NCBI RefSeq assembly: GCF_015706575.1
Contig: NW_024037063.1
Span: 16,430,927 to 16,494,926 of the forward strand
Length of the DNA stretch: 64,000 nucleotides
Origin: Patiria miniata
Taxonomy: Eukaryota; Echinodermata; Asteroidea; Valvatida; Asterinidae
Reading direction: 5' to 3'
In this document: positions 34,258 to 47,200 of the stretch, one piece after another
How positions within the stretch are numbered: the stretch's first letter is position 1
How the letters are laid out: each line of letters starts with the position of its first letter
Made by a program: the position numbers and the translations under genes
Notes under the pieces: model-generated
What the model was told of the DNA's origin: nothing
The model's database searches: none
The model's input: the letters and a program-made list of their open reading frames with translations, nothing else

Positions 34258-34917
34258 TCGTCACCGACACCAGGAAGTTACACTCTACCGTATTAAACCA
34301 TATTTTTTTCGATTTTCAGTTTTTTAAATATTTTTTAACGTTATTCATCAAGGCCTACCATTGCACGAAGTTTCAAAGCTTTAAGAGCTTTACTTTAATA
34401 ATTACGCTAAGTATCCATGGCAACTTTTGCACAAAAGTGACAATTTTCGTTTTCACGAAGTAACACTCAAGTTCCCTTTACCATTGCAATGCATGGCGCG
34501 CACTCTGCTCATAAGTGAACAAAAACGTTTTCACGAAGTAACACTCTTCTTGTAATAAGTTGTATGAGCGCGCGCGCGCTGACCTGAAGTTGCACTTTCC
34601 TCGTGTTTAATACATTGACGAGTGTTACTTCGTGAAAACGAAAATTTACAGTTTCGCAGCCTTTTCGGTTTCACGAACTAACACTCATCTTTTTTCTCTG
34701 ATTTCTTGTTTATTTAATACACAAACGGGTGAAAAACAGCAGATTTAATAAATTCAATTCATCAAGTGTCTACAACGAGAAACCCAATTGAAAAAATACT
34801 CTGTCGTTTTGACGCAAAGTGTTGTTTTAGAAGGCGTTCAACTTTAGTAGCCGTTTTCTCCGATTGCTAGTTTTTACTGGTATGTAGATGGGTGTTACTT
34901 CGTGGTGTCGGTGACGA
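34258..34917. mobile_element. Tc1/mariner-type MITE, 660 bp (TA target)
   Basis: Left end TCGTCACCGACACCA, right end the inverse, each flanked by TA (34256-34257, 34918-34919). The motif cacgaagtaacactc or its inverse recurs several times inside. No transposase. A truncated relative is at about 36225-36575. Confidence 0.75.
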
Positions 34918-36224
34918 TATGTTACGGGATATGTACAAATACCCCCTAACCCAGCAGGTTCTGTCCGTATTTTTGGGAAAGGCGTATAATAACAGTATAA
35001 TTTCTCGGGGTGTCGGAGTAGGGGCGCTGGGCAGTACTATTGTACAGGATTACCCCGTAACGTCACACGAATGGGCTATTGTGTACACAGATGCATGCAA
35101 AGGCCTCAAATAGCCATTCGGAACCAGTTGAATATAATTGTTTTTATGATTTGGGAAAAGCTTGGCTAGGCTTGACTTGTCTTTTTTATTGCCACAAGAA
35201 CATTTAATTTTACCTCAAAATAAGTCATCAACTATTATTTACATCATTATGATGTTGTCAAAATATAAAACAACAAACCAAAAATCGACGAAATTTATTT
35301 CTTTGTAGATTGTGTTTTTCCAGCTTACAAACTCATGGGGCATCGAACCGGGGACATCTGTGGTTTAGTCGAGTAAACACACACAAAGACAAAAGTAGAA
35401 CTAAAGGAAAGTTGAGTGTCAATACGTTTGTGGTACATTTTGAAACGTGTAAATTATTTTCGCAAACGGACTTGATATTTCTTAATTATTGAATAGCATT
35501 CCTAGAAACTAATACCCGACGACACCGAGACTGGGAATTTGACCAAATGCGGCGTGCAGAGGCAACTAATGGTTGTCTCTTTTGTTGATGTTCATAAAAA
35601 AATGCAAAACGTCTGCTCGTCTATTTCCTTTCCACACACGAAGCGGCACAAAGACGGATGATTAATGATGCCATTAAAGTTGTTTTCATTGAAAGGGTAT
35701 TGTTGCTTTGATGCAAAGCGTTTGGGTATCATCTATGGAGAAGCTGTTAAGCTTGACGAACATGCAACGCATGATAGTATAGTTTTGGGAATTTGAAGGG
35801 TTATTGTTGGTATAATTATATACGTGCTTTTTCAAAATTTCGATTTTTCTTTTCCGAACGAAATGAAAAAGAATATAATGTCCTGCAACAAATGCCCCCC
35901 CCCCGGCGCTCCCCATTTTAAATCTTGAAATTAACACAAATTTGTCTTTGTTTTCAGTGCCCCAGATTTAATGTTGGCAATAAGTGCTTTTATAGTGATT
36001 TTTTATCAAATCATTTCTCGTAATATATCAGACAAGAGTTTTGCTAAATTTCCGATATTCCATTTAAGCCGTGAGAGTCGTTTTATCTTAAATATGAACT
36101 CAATATGATTTAAAGCAAATCTTGCATTTGTAAGTGTCATTTTTAGGCAACCTGCCAATAGACGTTTTTGTGAATTTATGATTGTTAATGTTTAACGTGA
36201 AGTGAATTACTTTTCAACGGGATA

Positions 36225-36575
36225 ATGCAATGCATGGCGCGTACATGTACGCACTCTGCTCGTAAGTGAACAAAAACGTTTTCACGAAGTAACACTCTTC
36301 TCGCGCGCGCTGACCTGAAGTTGCACTTTCCTCGTGTTGAATACATTGAAGAGTGTTACTTCGTGAAAACAAACATTTACAGTTTCGCAGCTTTTTTCGG
36401 TTTCACGAACTAACTCTCATCTTTTTTCTCTTATTTCTTGTTTATTTAATACACAAACGGGTGAAAAACAGCAGATTTAATAAATTCAATTCATTAAGTG
36501 TCCACAACGAGAAACCCAACTGAAAATACTCTGTCGTTTTACCGGATATGGGCGTTACTTCGTGGTGTTGGTGAC
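36225..36575. mobile_element. Truncated relative of the TA-flanked MITE
   Basis: Shares gcaatgcatggcgcg, the repeated cacgaagtaacactc motif, aaacgggtgaaaaacagcag and the right end gttacttcgtggtgttggtgacga with 34258-34917. The left end and an internal piece are missing. Confidence 0.75.
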
Positions 36576-36579
36576 GAAT

Positions 36580-39500
36580 TGAAAAGCCCCTAATGTCAAT
36601 TATTATCGATAATTTGAGGTTTTAGATCGTCCCTCTGTCGCAGGTCACCCCTCATGAATTATGCATTTGAATTGACCTGGATGTAAAACTGGCATATGCG
36701 CACAACTTTATGTCGCTTTACACACTGGCTGAAACAGCAGTGGTGTGGGGAAAACACGCGAAACAAGTACAAGAAAGCGAAGCTTCTGAACCCAAAAGAG
36801 AAAAGAAAGGGGGGGGGGGGGAGAGAGAGCAAAGGTGGCTGATGGGGTGGTGGTGGGTTATGGGAGCAAAAAAAACCAGCCTTTTTTCCGGTCAGAGGTG
36901 GAATCGAGAATGACGCGATGCGAACTATTGCGTGCATCTACATGTACGCAGAAGAACTTTCCACCAATGACCACCAGTTACTCACGCGCTCAGCTTGTGA
37001 CGTAATCGTTAACCACATCAGGGATCTTCTCAAACTTCTCTCGGTGTCTGCGCCGTCCATAAATATGATTAAATTGGGCTTAATCATCATTTGTAGTCAA
37101 TGGTACTGGTTTCTAATAGGTTAGTGGAGTTTTCTTCCCAGGCGACACCCTAACCGTCCCAAAAAGTGCACCGTTGCCGAAAGTCCGCTATAGGGGACCC
37201 CATAAAAGCGCGTCTTTATTTTCTCGGTTTCTTTTTCAAACAATGATGAAGATCGAAGATTATTTGACTTTGGCAAAACTTAATAATGTCCGTCTGTTTC
37301 ATTAAAACGCATTCACCATGGCAGTTTTTTTCCTAATTCAGATTAAAATATGATTTGGAGAGTGATTCTTGATGCAAGACACCATTATGTCCCGAACAAA
37401 ATTAAATCTGATGGGGAAACGGTGAACTTTTGACATGTAATGTATAATTTTTTGAAAATAATAGTTGTCTTTTTGTGTTGGATGTCTTATTATAACCCAT
37501 ACACAAATCAATACAAGCTTTGGTTACAATTCAGCGTGCGAAACAATTCTTTAATAGGAAGTGTTGAAGCATGTGCATTCTACTGTCAAAATATCTTCAA
37601 CTTGATTAAACTCTTCATTATGCAGCCTTTGCGGGAGAATAACTTGAGTTCCCTCATGTCAGCGCGCGTCTGTTGTGTATTAAAACCATACAGCTATATT
37701 ATGATTAAAACAGAGGATACATACATTATTTCATACTGGAGCTATGGAAAGCCCCCATAGTTTAATTAAATCCGTTTCCCCCGGACGTTGTATCCCATTA
37801 AAATTTGGAAAGAATCCGTAAAAGATATTTCCACAAACAAAACTTCCTCCAAATGTCAACGTTTTCTGAACATCAGAGTTTTTTTTTACAAATCACAATT
37901 AACCAACGCAGGACAGACGCGAGGATGCACAAGCACTTTAAGTACATTTTGAACCAAAAGTGCACTTTGCATTTATTTTAAGCATTACCAAACTGTACAC
38001 CCTGGGTGAAGTTTTTGCATTTTGTACTATACTTTTGTTTTACTTTTATGTAATCTGGCATGATCGAGATTCGTACGTAGGTTAACTTGTGTGGTGAATA
38101 AAATATAATTTCTGTTTTGCAGTGTAGGCTAATTTTGTGTCTCCTTACAATAGATCAAGATATTTAGGAAACACTGTATTTACAATAATGATTTGAGCTA
38201 TTAAATCTGCGTATTTTTGCACAAAATGTGTTATTTACCCCCAAACATGGTCTGGGTACCTCCATTGATAAGTTGTGATGAAATCCTGTAGAGATGTATA
38301 CACAACTTATATTTTTCCTTATTGCGGAAGCTAATTTTCATATTTTACTGTTAAAAAAAAATGCTCAGGGTCCAAATGACAAAAAAAAAAGCAAAAACAT
38401 TTTGTGCGCACCCTAATTCACGGTCCACCTCAAAATTGGGGGGTTGACCCCCGGACAGTGGAGTGTCCGGAGTGGCGGCCGCCACATAACGAGTGGCGGC
38501 CGCTGTACACAAAAATATTTTCACACGTACAAAAAAAAATATATTCAACCTTATTGAGTGGCACTATCCGTCTTCCGTACCTACTTTGCTATCCTCGAGA
38601 TAATCATCATGATTTTTAAAGCATTGCATTTTGTACAAGCTAACGGACGGTACGGTACGGTGCGGTACGTACGCTGGTACCATTGCATACATCTTGTGCA
38701 CGCACGAGCGACACAGTGATTTTCCATGTGGCCTGTCAATGTTTAACCTTTTGTCCAGCCAGAAAAGGCTCCAATCTGTGTCATGGCCTGTGTTTCTACC
38801 GTTGAAATACTCCAATAACGACTGGTGAAAGAGATTAAAACTACATTCGCGATGATTTTAACGTGCCATTTCCATCGACTTTCCATCGACTTTTCTTCGA
38901 AATTATGATTGAAATAAAATGACATTTTGTGAAAAAAAATCGTTACAAAATTAAATTTTGTGGGACACATTGTAAGAAAATCGGAAATCTCGTTGGAAAA
39001 TTCAAAAAGTCGGATTTCCGATTAAAATCAGAAAAGTTTCATCTCTGTATAATATTCCTCGAGTAGCCCGGCTGGCGAGTCAAACAATAAGGGGATAGGG
39101 CAAAGATGAAAGGACAGGAAGAAAAAATCATTAAATTCAGAAAGCAAACCTGCATCAATTTGTGTCTAATTAAATTAACTGTTTTTAAATGGTTAAATTA
39201 TTAGATCTCATGTTTATTACAAACTCTGACAAATTGCCTCAGCATAAGATGAGAAATCAGTTGGAGATGGGTGAAAACGAATTTTCGTTGCGTTCAATTT
39301 TCACTGTAAGGTCTCCTTGTTTGATCAAGTCTGTTTTCACGTCGCGTATATACGTACATTAGAACGCAAATGATAACCACGCGAAGATTTACCTACATAC
39401 ATCCAATATAGTCGATGTAATAAATTCGCCATGGTCTATGATATGTGAGCAGATTCGCTGATTAATTATGCAAGACAACTGCCTCTTGACCTCTAGATTT

Positions 39501-39820
39501 TGACCAATCAGCGGGCGCTTTCTATATCTGGTCTTCGGTCAATTTACCCATTGTCACGTCATAGACAATGGATAAAAAAAACCTGTGTCACACGCTCTGT
39601 CTCGATATGCGATATGCGCCCGGCTCTTGCATTACAAAACACTGCATTCGAATTGACCAATCAAACCATTTAGTCCTGATTTGGGAATGAAATGACGTCA
39701 CAATTTAGTTAAGTCGACTCCGATTGGCTGGCGCGTGGTTTGCATTATCTGCATGTCTAGACATATGTGTATCAGACATTATACAGAAGACTTGGCTCCG
39801 TGGATAACCGGTACTTCTCA
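36580..39820. other. Gene-free intergenic stretch
   Basis: I see no exon, RNA gene or delimited transposon. Short simple repeats and an inverted phrase (gtggcggccgc, 38473-38502, direct and near-direct copies) are the only structure noticed. Confidence 0.4.
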
Positions 39821-39826
39821 GACTAA

Positions 39827-40194
39827 GGACAAAAAAAAAGTCTCTGGTTTCTGGTATGGAGCTTGCCCAAAAAGTGGTGCGGCGATGCAGCTTTTTTTTT
39901 TTTTTTACCTGACTTTTTTGCTTCAAATGTCGGCTGATGACTGCAAATGGTGCCCGACTAAACTTAGTGCAAATATATGGGAGTCCAGAGAGGCCACAGA
40001 AAGCTTATTCTCGATCATAACCCCATCTAAAAACACGTTAAAATTGTGCAGCAGCAGGATTCCAGTCAAACCAGTGAGTTTGGCGGTTTTGAGACATCAT
40101 CTTTCATTGAAAAAAAAACCTTTTTCATTTTGCCGACGCGCATGGCTATGGCGACGTGCGCGCATACCAGAAACTGGAGACTTTTTTTTTGGCC
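39827..40194. mobile_element. PIF/Harbinger-like MITE, 368 bp
   Basis: Second copy of the 27217-27596 family, inverted relative to it, flanked by TAA (39824-39826, 40195-40197). Ends: GG, A run, GTCTCTGGTTTCTGGTATG, and the inverse at right. Confidence 0.85.
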
Positions 40195-41057
40195 TAAGGC
40201 ACAAACGGGCATGGACCGAAATAAAAATTTTGACCCATCACAGAATTTATAGAACATGTCACATAAAATCGCGTGTACTTGGGTCTAACATGCACGCGCG
40301 ATCACTATTTAGAAAGTGACTTGTCACGTGAGAGGGATAAATAATTTTGTAGAGGCGATAATAATATAAAAAATGAATGGTACACTTGACAACAGGTATG
40401 AGAGATCCGGAATAGATATACTTTTTAAAACTGTTTTTAAAAACCTTTCTTTTTAAATAGATGTAATAGAAAAAAATTGACACGGGTGTCCAAAACTAGA
40501 GCGGGCAGTGAAGAGAAACGTTATATTTGTACTTGGCCTTATGTGTTCCTTTTATTTCTCCATGGGCATGGAGTGGGGTAGGGTGGGGCTAACCTCCCAC
40601 TGGGCATTCCAAATAAGGCCAATACAACATATCACTGAAGAGCAATTAAAAATGCCAGAGAATGCAGAAGTAGTATCTAGATTACACAATGTTACAGGAA
40701 TGAGAATGTTCTGTCACTTGTTAGGAGGGGCATTTGGTATACACGTCTTGTCCAATAATATCCCAACCCCTTTGAGCCACACACTGATATTCCCTGCCCT
40801 ATCCCACTGACCAAGCAAGGTCCATTAACATAGTCCAAAAATAGTTGCAACTAGTCCCTATAAAGCTGGTATATCATTTCCTGAGTCCAAGTGGCAGCCA
40901 TTGAAAAAAAAAAAGCAGGCGGCCATCTTGAAAAATAGCCCGGTTGGGCGGCCATTTTGGAAGGGAATAAAAAGGGCCTCCTCCTTCCTTTTTTTTTCTC
41001 AAAAAGGCAGGCTGCCAAACATGTTTTTTTTTAGTTGGCCTAAACAGTTGGACTCTG

Positions 41058-41063
41058 TTTATT
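41058..41063 (-). promoter_or_regulatory. Candidate poly(A) signal of PUS3
   Basis: AATAAA on the minus strand, about 150 nt after the PUS3 stop codon at 41212-41214. It is the nearest canonical hexamer noticed. Confidence 0.5.
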
Positions 41064-41211
41064 TGTGGTATCCCTAATCCGATGTAAAGCACAGTCAGTT
41101 TACTGGTGCAGTACTCATCCTACCACATCCCAACAAACCCTGATGCTGGAGTTTGGCTTGTTGAGGATCGTTAGGGTTCAAGATTTGTTCTAAGGAGAGT
41201 CCAGGTGCATT

Positions 41212-44200
41212 CTAATCACTGGAGTCCACACGTTGTTTTTTGGCAAAGTGCTTGATACGATCCTCAAGAGACTCTGTGAGGAAATAGCAACAAATACAAA
41301 AACAAAAACACATAAGCCTAAGAAATTCATCTACCATATTGCTTTGTTAAAGAGAAGCTTTCAAAATGAGTCTCATAAAGATGACGACGTGTTGAAAGGG
41401 TTTTTACTTGTGGGGATGTGATGGGCAGGAGTTGTAATTGGTCCATTCACCCAGAGAATCACACATCAATCACATGCCAATCACATCCAGCCACTAGTCA
41501 GGTCAGTAGTAACAGGGATGAATGATGACAAAGGAATTACAGAACTTGTCACTTAACTTGACACTAGATACTTGTGATTGACTTGTGCTTGACAAGTGAT
41601 GACTTGATTAGGACTCTGTAAAGCTGGACAAATGTACTGCTTGATTTATCTATGTATCAGCCACACCCCAAGTCAACTTTTTTAAGGTGTGGTACAGTAC
41701 AGATACAAAAGGCCGCTACATGATCAAGATACACATTTTGTATCACGATAAATTGGTATAAATAAATTTAAACCAACTATTTCAGGCACCAAAAGTAAAA
41801 TTTGTGGACAAATTAACCGAATATGATTTATGAACATAACTTAAACTGAGGATGGGTTTAATTTGGTAAATGTTTGGCAAAATTATCAAGCACCATTTAA
41901 ACGTTACGAACATTTAATTAACCTTGTCAAAAACGCTGCCACCTAACCCAGTACATTTTTTACTCGGGCACGTCTGTATGCATGTAACGGGATATATGTG
42001 CATTAATAACGAAGTGTATCATCTACAACGGAGATTATTCATTCCTTTCAAGTGTGTAACAATAACATTACCTTATTTGATGGATCAAAATGATTTTGTT
42101 ATGATTTGGCTGTCCCTAGCTTATAAGATTAGCAGCTCAAGTTGTATCTTTTCAAATAAATATGATTCTTCAAATACACAATGTACATTTGCACAGGTTT
42201 GCTTCTGCACAGGTTATTAAGAGGAACAGAGCTTGAGTTGTATTTATAACTGGCTGCAAGTCCATGATGTTGGATTGAATACTGAAAAGGTAATACCTGT
42301 GATTTTTACATTTAAACGAATCACAAAGCCAGGTTGCAGAAGTGTCTTTTTAAAAAGAAATCATTATTATTACGGTGCGTCTTAAGACGCACCGTAGGAA
42401 AATTGTAATTAGTAGTTCGTTTTGTTATTCGGCGCAGCTCGCGCAAGCATTGGCACGACGCACAGGCGCGCGCGGTTGCTATAATTCATCGGATCAGTGC
42501 GCGACATCGCGTATAGCTGCAATTTAAAACGAATTCAACACATGATTCAGCAACTTTTGATTTGAAATTGAGATCCTAGAATGCTGTTTTTCTCGGAATA
42601 TACAGCTGAGGCTGAGCTGAAACTTCATCAAGTTAGTTGTTCAGTATCCTTCATTGGATTTTGAACACTTTTGTTGCTTCAAACGAACAAAATGCACAAA
42701 TTACAAATGATGGACTATATCTTTAAACGTTTTGGCAAATTTGCAAACGGATTTAGATTTTTTTTCTCATTAAAACGTTTCAGCCTGTAAATGTCACATC
42801 CTCAACTTAAACCATGTAAAATTGCCCCCCCCCCCAAAAAAAATGGAAGTTGATAACACAGAAAGCAGCTATAGCAGTGTTAAAGCAGTATAACCCTCAG
42901 GACAATAGACCACAATGCATAGGAACAGCTTTTGGACAACCTTGAAATTACAAGGAGTACATATCACTATATGTGTCAAGCACAGCTGCCATAACTGCAA
43001 CAACTTAATTGAATTCAATTAACGTATTGTGATATGTATTGTATCATGACCTCATATCATTTGTATCTTTTCATGAAATTTGGTATCCTTACACCCCCAA
43101 TTGCTCAATATTTCAATTGTCCAAGTTGTTGTGTGATTTACATGCACATGTACACACAAACATACACAGGCCAGTACATAAGTTCATTATTCAGTCATTA
43201 CATGATTCTGTCTTACCACAGACTGGTCGGTCTAGGAGAGGCTTATGAGACTTGGAGGCAGTGCCAAGTAGTAGAAATGCTGCCTGGTTTATAATGCTGG
43301 GATGAACTGCATGCCAGGGACGTGTGGCTGTAATCTCTGCATTTGATGCCTCTTGATTTTGGTCTGTTTGCTTGGCTGGGACAGGCACTATGTTGAGTCC
43401 ATCCAGCATTCGCTTGAGAGTCACTGCTCTGCAAAGTATAAACCAGATAATAACAAATTCTCAGCGAGTCCACAAAACCTGTTATTAGTTTTGCTAACTG
43501 AGATTTTCAGTTTTAAACCACATAGACTCCTTTGCAATCAAGTCAATGACAATAAACTTACTTAAAGTCTAGACTTGACTGGTATCAAACATCCTGTTCA
43601 ATTATTCCATCTCAAATGGTGTTATTTGGTAGAAAAGTGAAGATGGTTTAAAAAAAGTGGTCTGTAGGCACAATTTTTTTAGAAGTGTTTTACTGATTAG
43701 CAACGGAATGTAGTTAAGATACTCACAACATAGTGCATGCGTTTTCTCTGTTTCTCAAAATGTATAGTATCCACTGAGCTGCCACTTCAACAGGTTAGTT
43801 GTTACCCCCCCCCCCATACCGAAGCATCATAATGCAAATGATTCTATGTACTTTTAGAGATGAGGCTACTCATTTTAAGATTACAAAGACATATGTTACA
43901 TTGAGCACATTTATCAAGGGCCACTGGGCTAACTATTGGTGGATTCATTGCGTACTATATTTATATACCAATATTGAATTCCAAATATCCCTGGCCAAAC
44001 TGTGGTCAAGTGTCCCTGCATTCTCAAGTACATTGCATATACATGTACTTGCATTATTGATGTCAAGTTGTCAACAGTGATGTGACCCAAACAAAACTTG
44101 CCTAGTCTTACCATAATTGATTACTGTGTATACAAACAAATTGGTCAATAAATTGTGGTTGACCATAGACTTTGCTACAATTGAGTCTAGAAGACACGTG

Positions 44201-47200
44201 GGCAATGCCACAGAAGATGTTACCTCAGGATGAAAACAATAACATTCAAGTACATTGTTTCTTTTCAGTTCAAACTTTAGGTTTTAATTGTCAGAATCAA
44301 ATAAAGACTTAGTGTTTTTGGTCCACTGAAATACTGGCCAGATTTCATGCATATAGTGTAACAAAAACTCTAAATTTCATTGAGATTTAGCAAATTCTAA
44401 CTCAAGATGCTGCACAAGCTTTGATAAGATTCTTCGTCGATTCACACAAAATGTCCAGAAGTGTACAACATTGTATGTTATATCAGGATAAATGCACTGG
44501 TTTACATTTGCACCATCAGAGTGAACATCAATAAAAAGTTTAGATATGACACACCTAATGAAATAAAGCCATTTTTCTGCATTCATGTAGTAATGTCCGT
44601 GACGTTTTGAGTGTAAAGTTTTTGTAGCAGTGTAGCTTTGCTCCACCTTTGTTCCTTATTCAGTTGCAAAGCTAGAATATATCACATAACATGTTCAGAG
44701 ATGCACTTGAGTTACAATGCAGTATCAGCCCATTTTCAATTTTTTTTTAACCGAATGAACTTTCCTAGAATATAATGTTAGTGAAGGAGTAAATAGGTCA
44801 TTCATTATAACATGAAGTAGTTTTATTTTCATTAAGAAGCAATGATTCCCTAAGAAAACTTCGTTTGTTGCACTTGTTTCATACGCGAGGTAACTTTGGA
44901 CTTGGCCTGAATGCACTTGGTCTAGGCAGTATGCATACACCTACACAAAGCGAGGTGGTACTTGTACATGTTTCAATGACGTCATCAGTTGAAATATACA
45001 AACATATTGATTTAGTTCAGAGAGGACACATATCATGAAGTGAAAAGAATGTCTGAAAGTATCAAATTTACAATAAATGTATAAGTGTGTGTACTGATAA
45101 CACCCAACTTCCGATTTGATGACATCATAGCATTAGGTAGCCCAATGCCAACATTGTGCCTGATATCATTATTTGTGCCATGAACATCGCCACTGGATAT
45201 GAATTTAATGATGAATTTGACCAAAAAAGACAATTAATCAGTTTCAAATTTTCCCTATTACAATTTTCAGTTCGATGACGTCACGATCTTGAAACCTCGC
45301 AAAGTCATTTGCAGTTGTCCAAAGAATATCTGATTGCAGTAAAATGCTTCCGTTCTCAAGTTACATTAAATTCCCATTGCACTTCTGTAACACAGGAAGT
45401 AAAGGTTTAATGGCTCTGAGCTCGGCAATCCAAAATATTGCCCTAGGCAATGTCTAACTCATCATAAAAATGAGAATGATACTCTAATCATTTTAAAAGT
45501 TATAATTATAAATCACTTGTAATTTGATACTCGATAACGTTATGACGACGTCATAAACCTTTTTCAAATCTTCAGACCGGCGCCCAAGTTTGTACCAGGT
45601 TTAATTATCATCTCATAAACCATTTGAAAATTGTTTGGTTTATTTTGATTTGAGGATCATGTCTATATTTTGAATTCACCTAATAATGACTTTCTGGTAG
45701 CCCCAGAAGTAAAGTTTAAATGACTTCACTTACATGACAAAAATGTTAATCACTTAATGATCTCCCTGATTACAGTGTATGAACATTATTGATCGTTTTG
45801 TTCAAGAGTTATAAGTTAAAGAATTTGGTCCTTTTTCCAACCGAAATCACTTGTAATTTTACACCTGAATCATGACGTCATCATGACATCAAAGTAATAC
45901 ACACACATTTAAATTAGGGTTGGTGTTAGTTCAAAGATACAAGTTTAAACCATAAACGGTTTAAGAAAAAACCCGTAGATAATTATCGGAAAGGAAGAAA
46001 GAAGATTATTTCAAACCATTTCAGCATTTTACGAAAGTGGACAAAAATGTCTTTGATATCCAAAATGTAATGTCTGTGACGTCCCATTATCTGTACTATA
46101 TCAAATGCTCAATTGGTTTAACAATCTTCAGTTGACAAAGTACCTTTTAAAGATTTTCTAATTGTCCAATTATATCTGAAAATACATACATAACTTCATA
46201 GAGATTTGCAAAGATGTCTTATTAATGATTCAGAGAAATGATCCCAAACTCCCATTGTATTATCTCTTTGCCATTACTAGACATGCTAAATGATGGATGT
46301 ACATTGTATAAGATTTGAAAAAAAACCCAAACAAACATTTTCAGGTTTATCCACTGAGCTCCTGAAGTCAAAACAAAAGTCTGATAAGCTGCTGCCTAAA
46401 TGTGTTTATAAAGCACTGGTGTAGACTGATTTCAATCTGTTTTCAATGGACAATACTTCTTGGTGAAATAAGAAAGGTGTCAAGTTGAAGGTCCACAAAC
46501 CCCACAAAGGAAGGTCATTAATTTATGTCAATACGTATTATTTTACACGAAAAACAAGGGGTTGGTATTGGATGAGAAATGTTGAGAAATCTTGTTAATG
46601 ACCCCCGGTTGGTTTGGGTTTAACCATAGATGCTGGTGGATTTTGGCTCAAGGGCACAACAAAATGGACACTGCACAAAAGGATCACAATACGGCATACA
46701 TACATGTACATATTAATACCACACATGTATGTCTACATTCAACATACAATCCATACATACGTGTATCTTGTTAGCATGGCAATCGATGGAGCAGTGCATG
46801 CACAGTTACCCTAGACTTGCACACCAGTACATTTAAACTATCGTTTGCTGTGCACAATTGAATGTGGTGCGTTCATGCAATAAAATTAAGTCAATAAAGC
46901 TAGGTACACGTGCGTCTGGCACGCTGACAATATGTAGCACATCACCTATTTCTAATTGGTCCATGACTGATGATCGAAAAATGCACAACTGTGTTTCTTA
47001 TAGTACATTGTAGTTGAATGACAATATGCAGTCGTTTTCTCTTTTTAGGTGTTGGGCCTGAGCCCAACACCTATTGTTATTGTAAGAGTTTACTATTATT
47101 GTTTTTTTAAGGTCTTCTCAGCAAAATTCTTCTCCAGAACTGTTTGTCAACATGAAAAGTGATATGAACTTCAATTGTCAATACATGAAAACACAACCCA

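Noticed and set aside
34892-35113. 73-codon plus-strand frame starting in the TA-flanked MITE
   Set aside because: It begins inside a transposon end, has no recognised motif and no splice partner.
40508-40810. 100-codon plus-strand frame with hydrophobic start
   Set aside because: No homology-like motif, no exon partners, and it lies downstream of the PUS3 3' end on the other strand.
47047-47072. Helitron 3' end
   Set aside because: There is a hairpin, but no CTRR after it at the expected distance.
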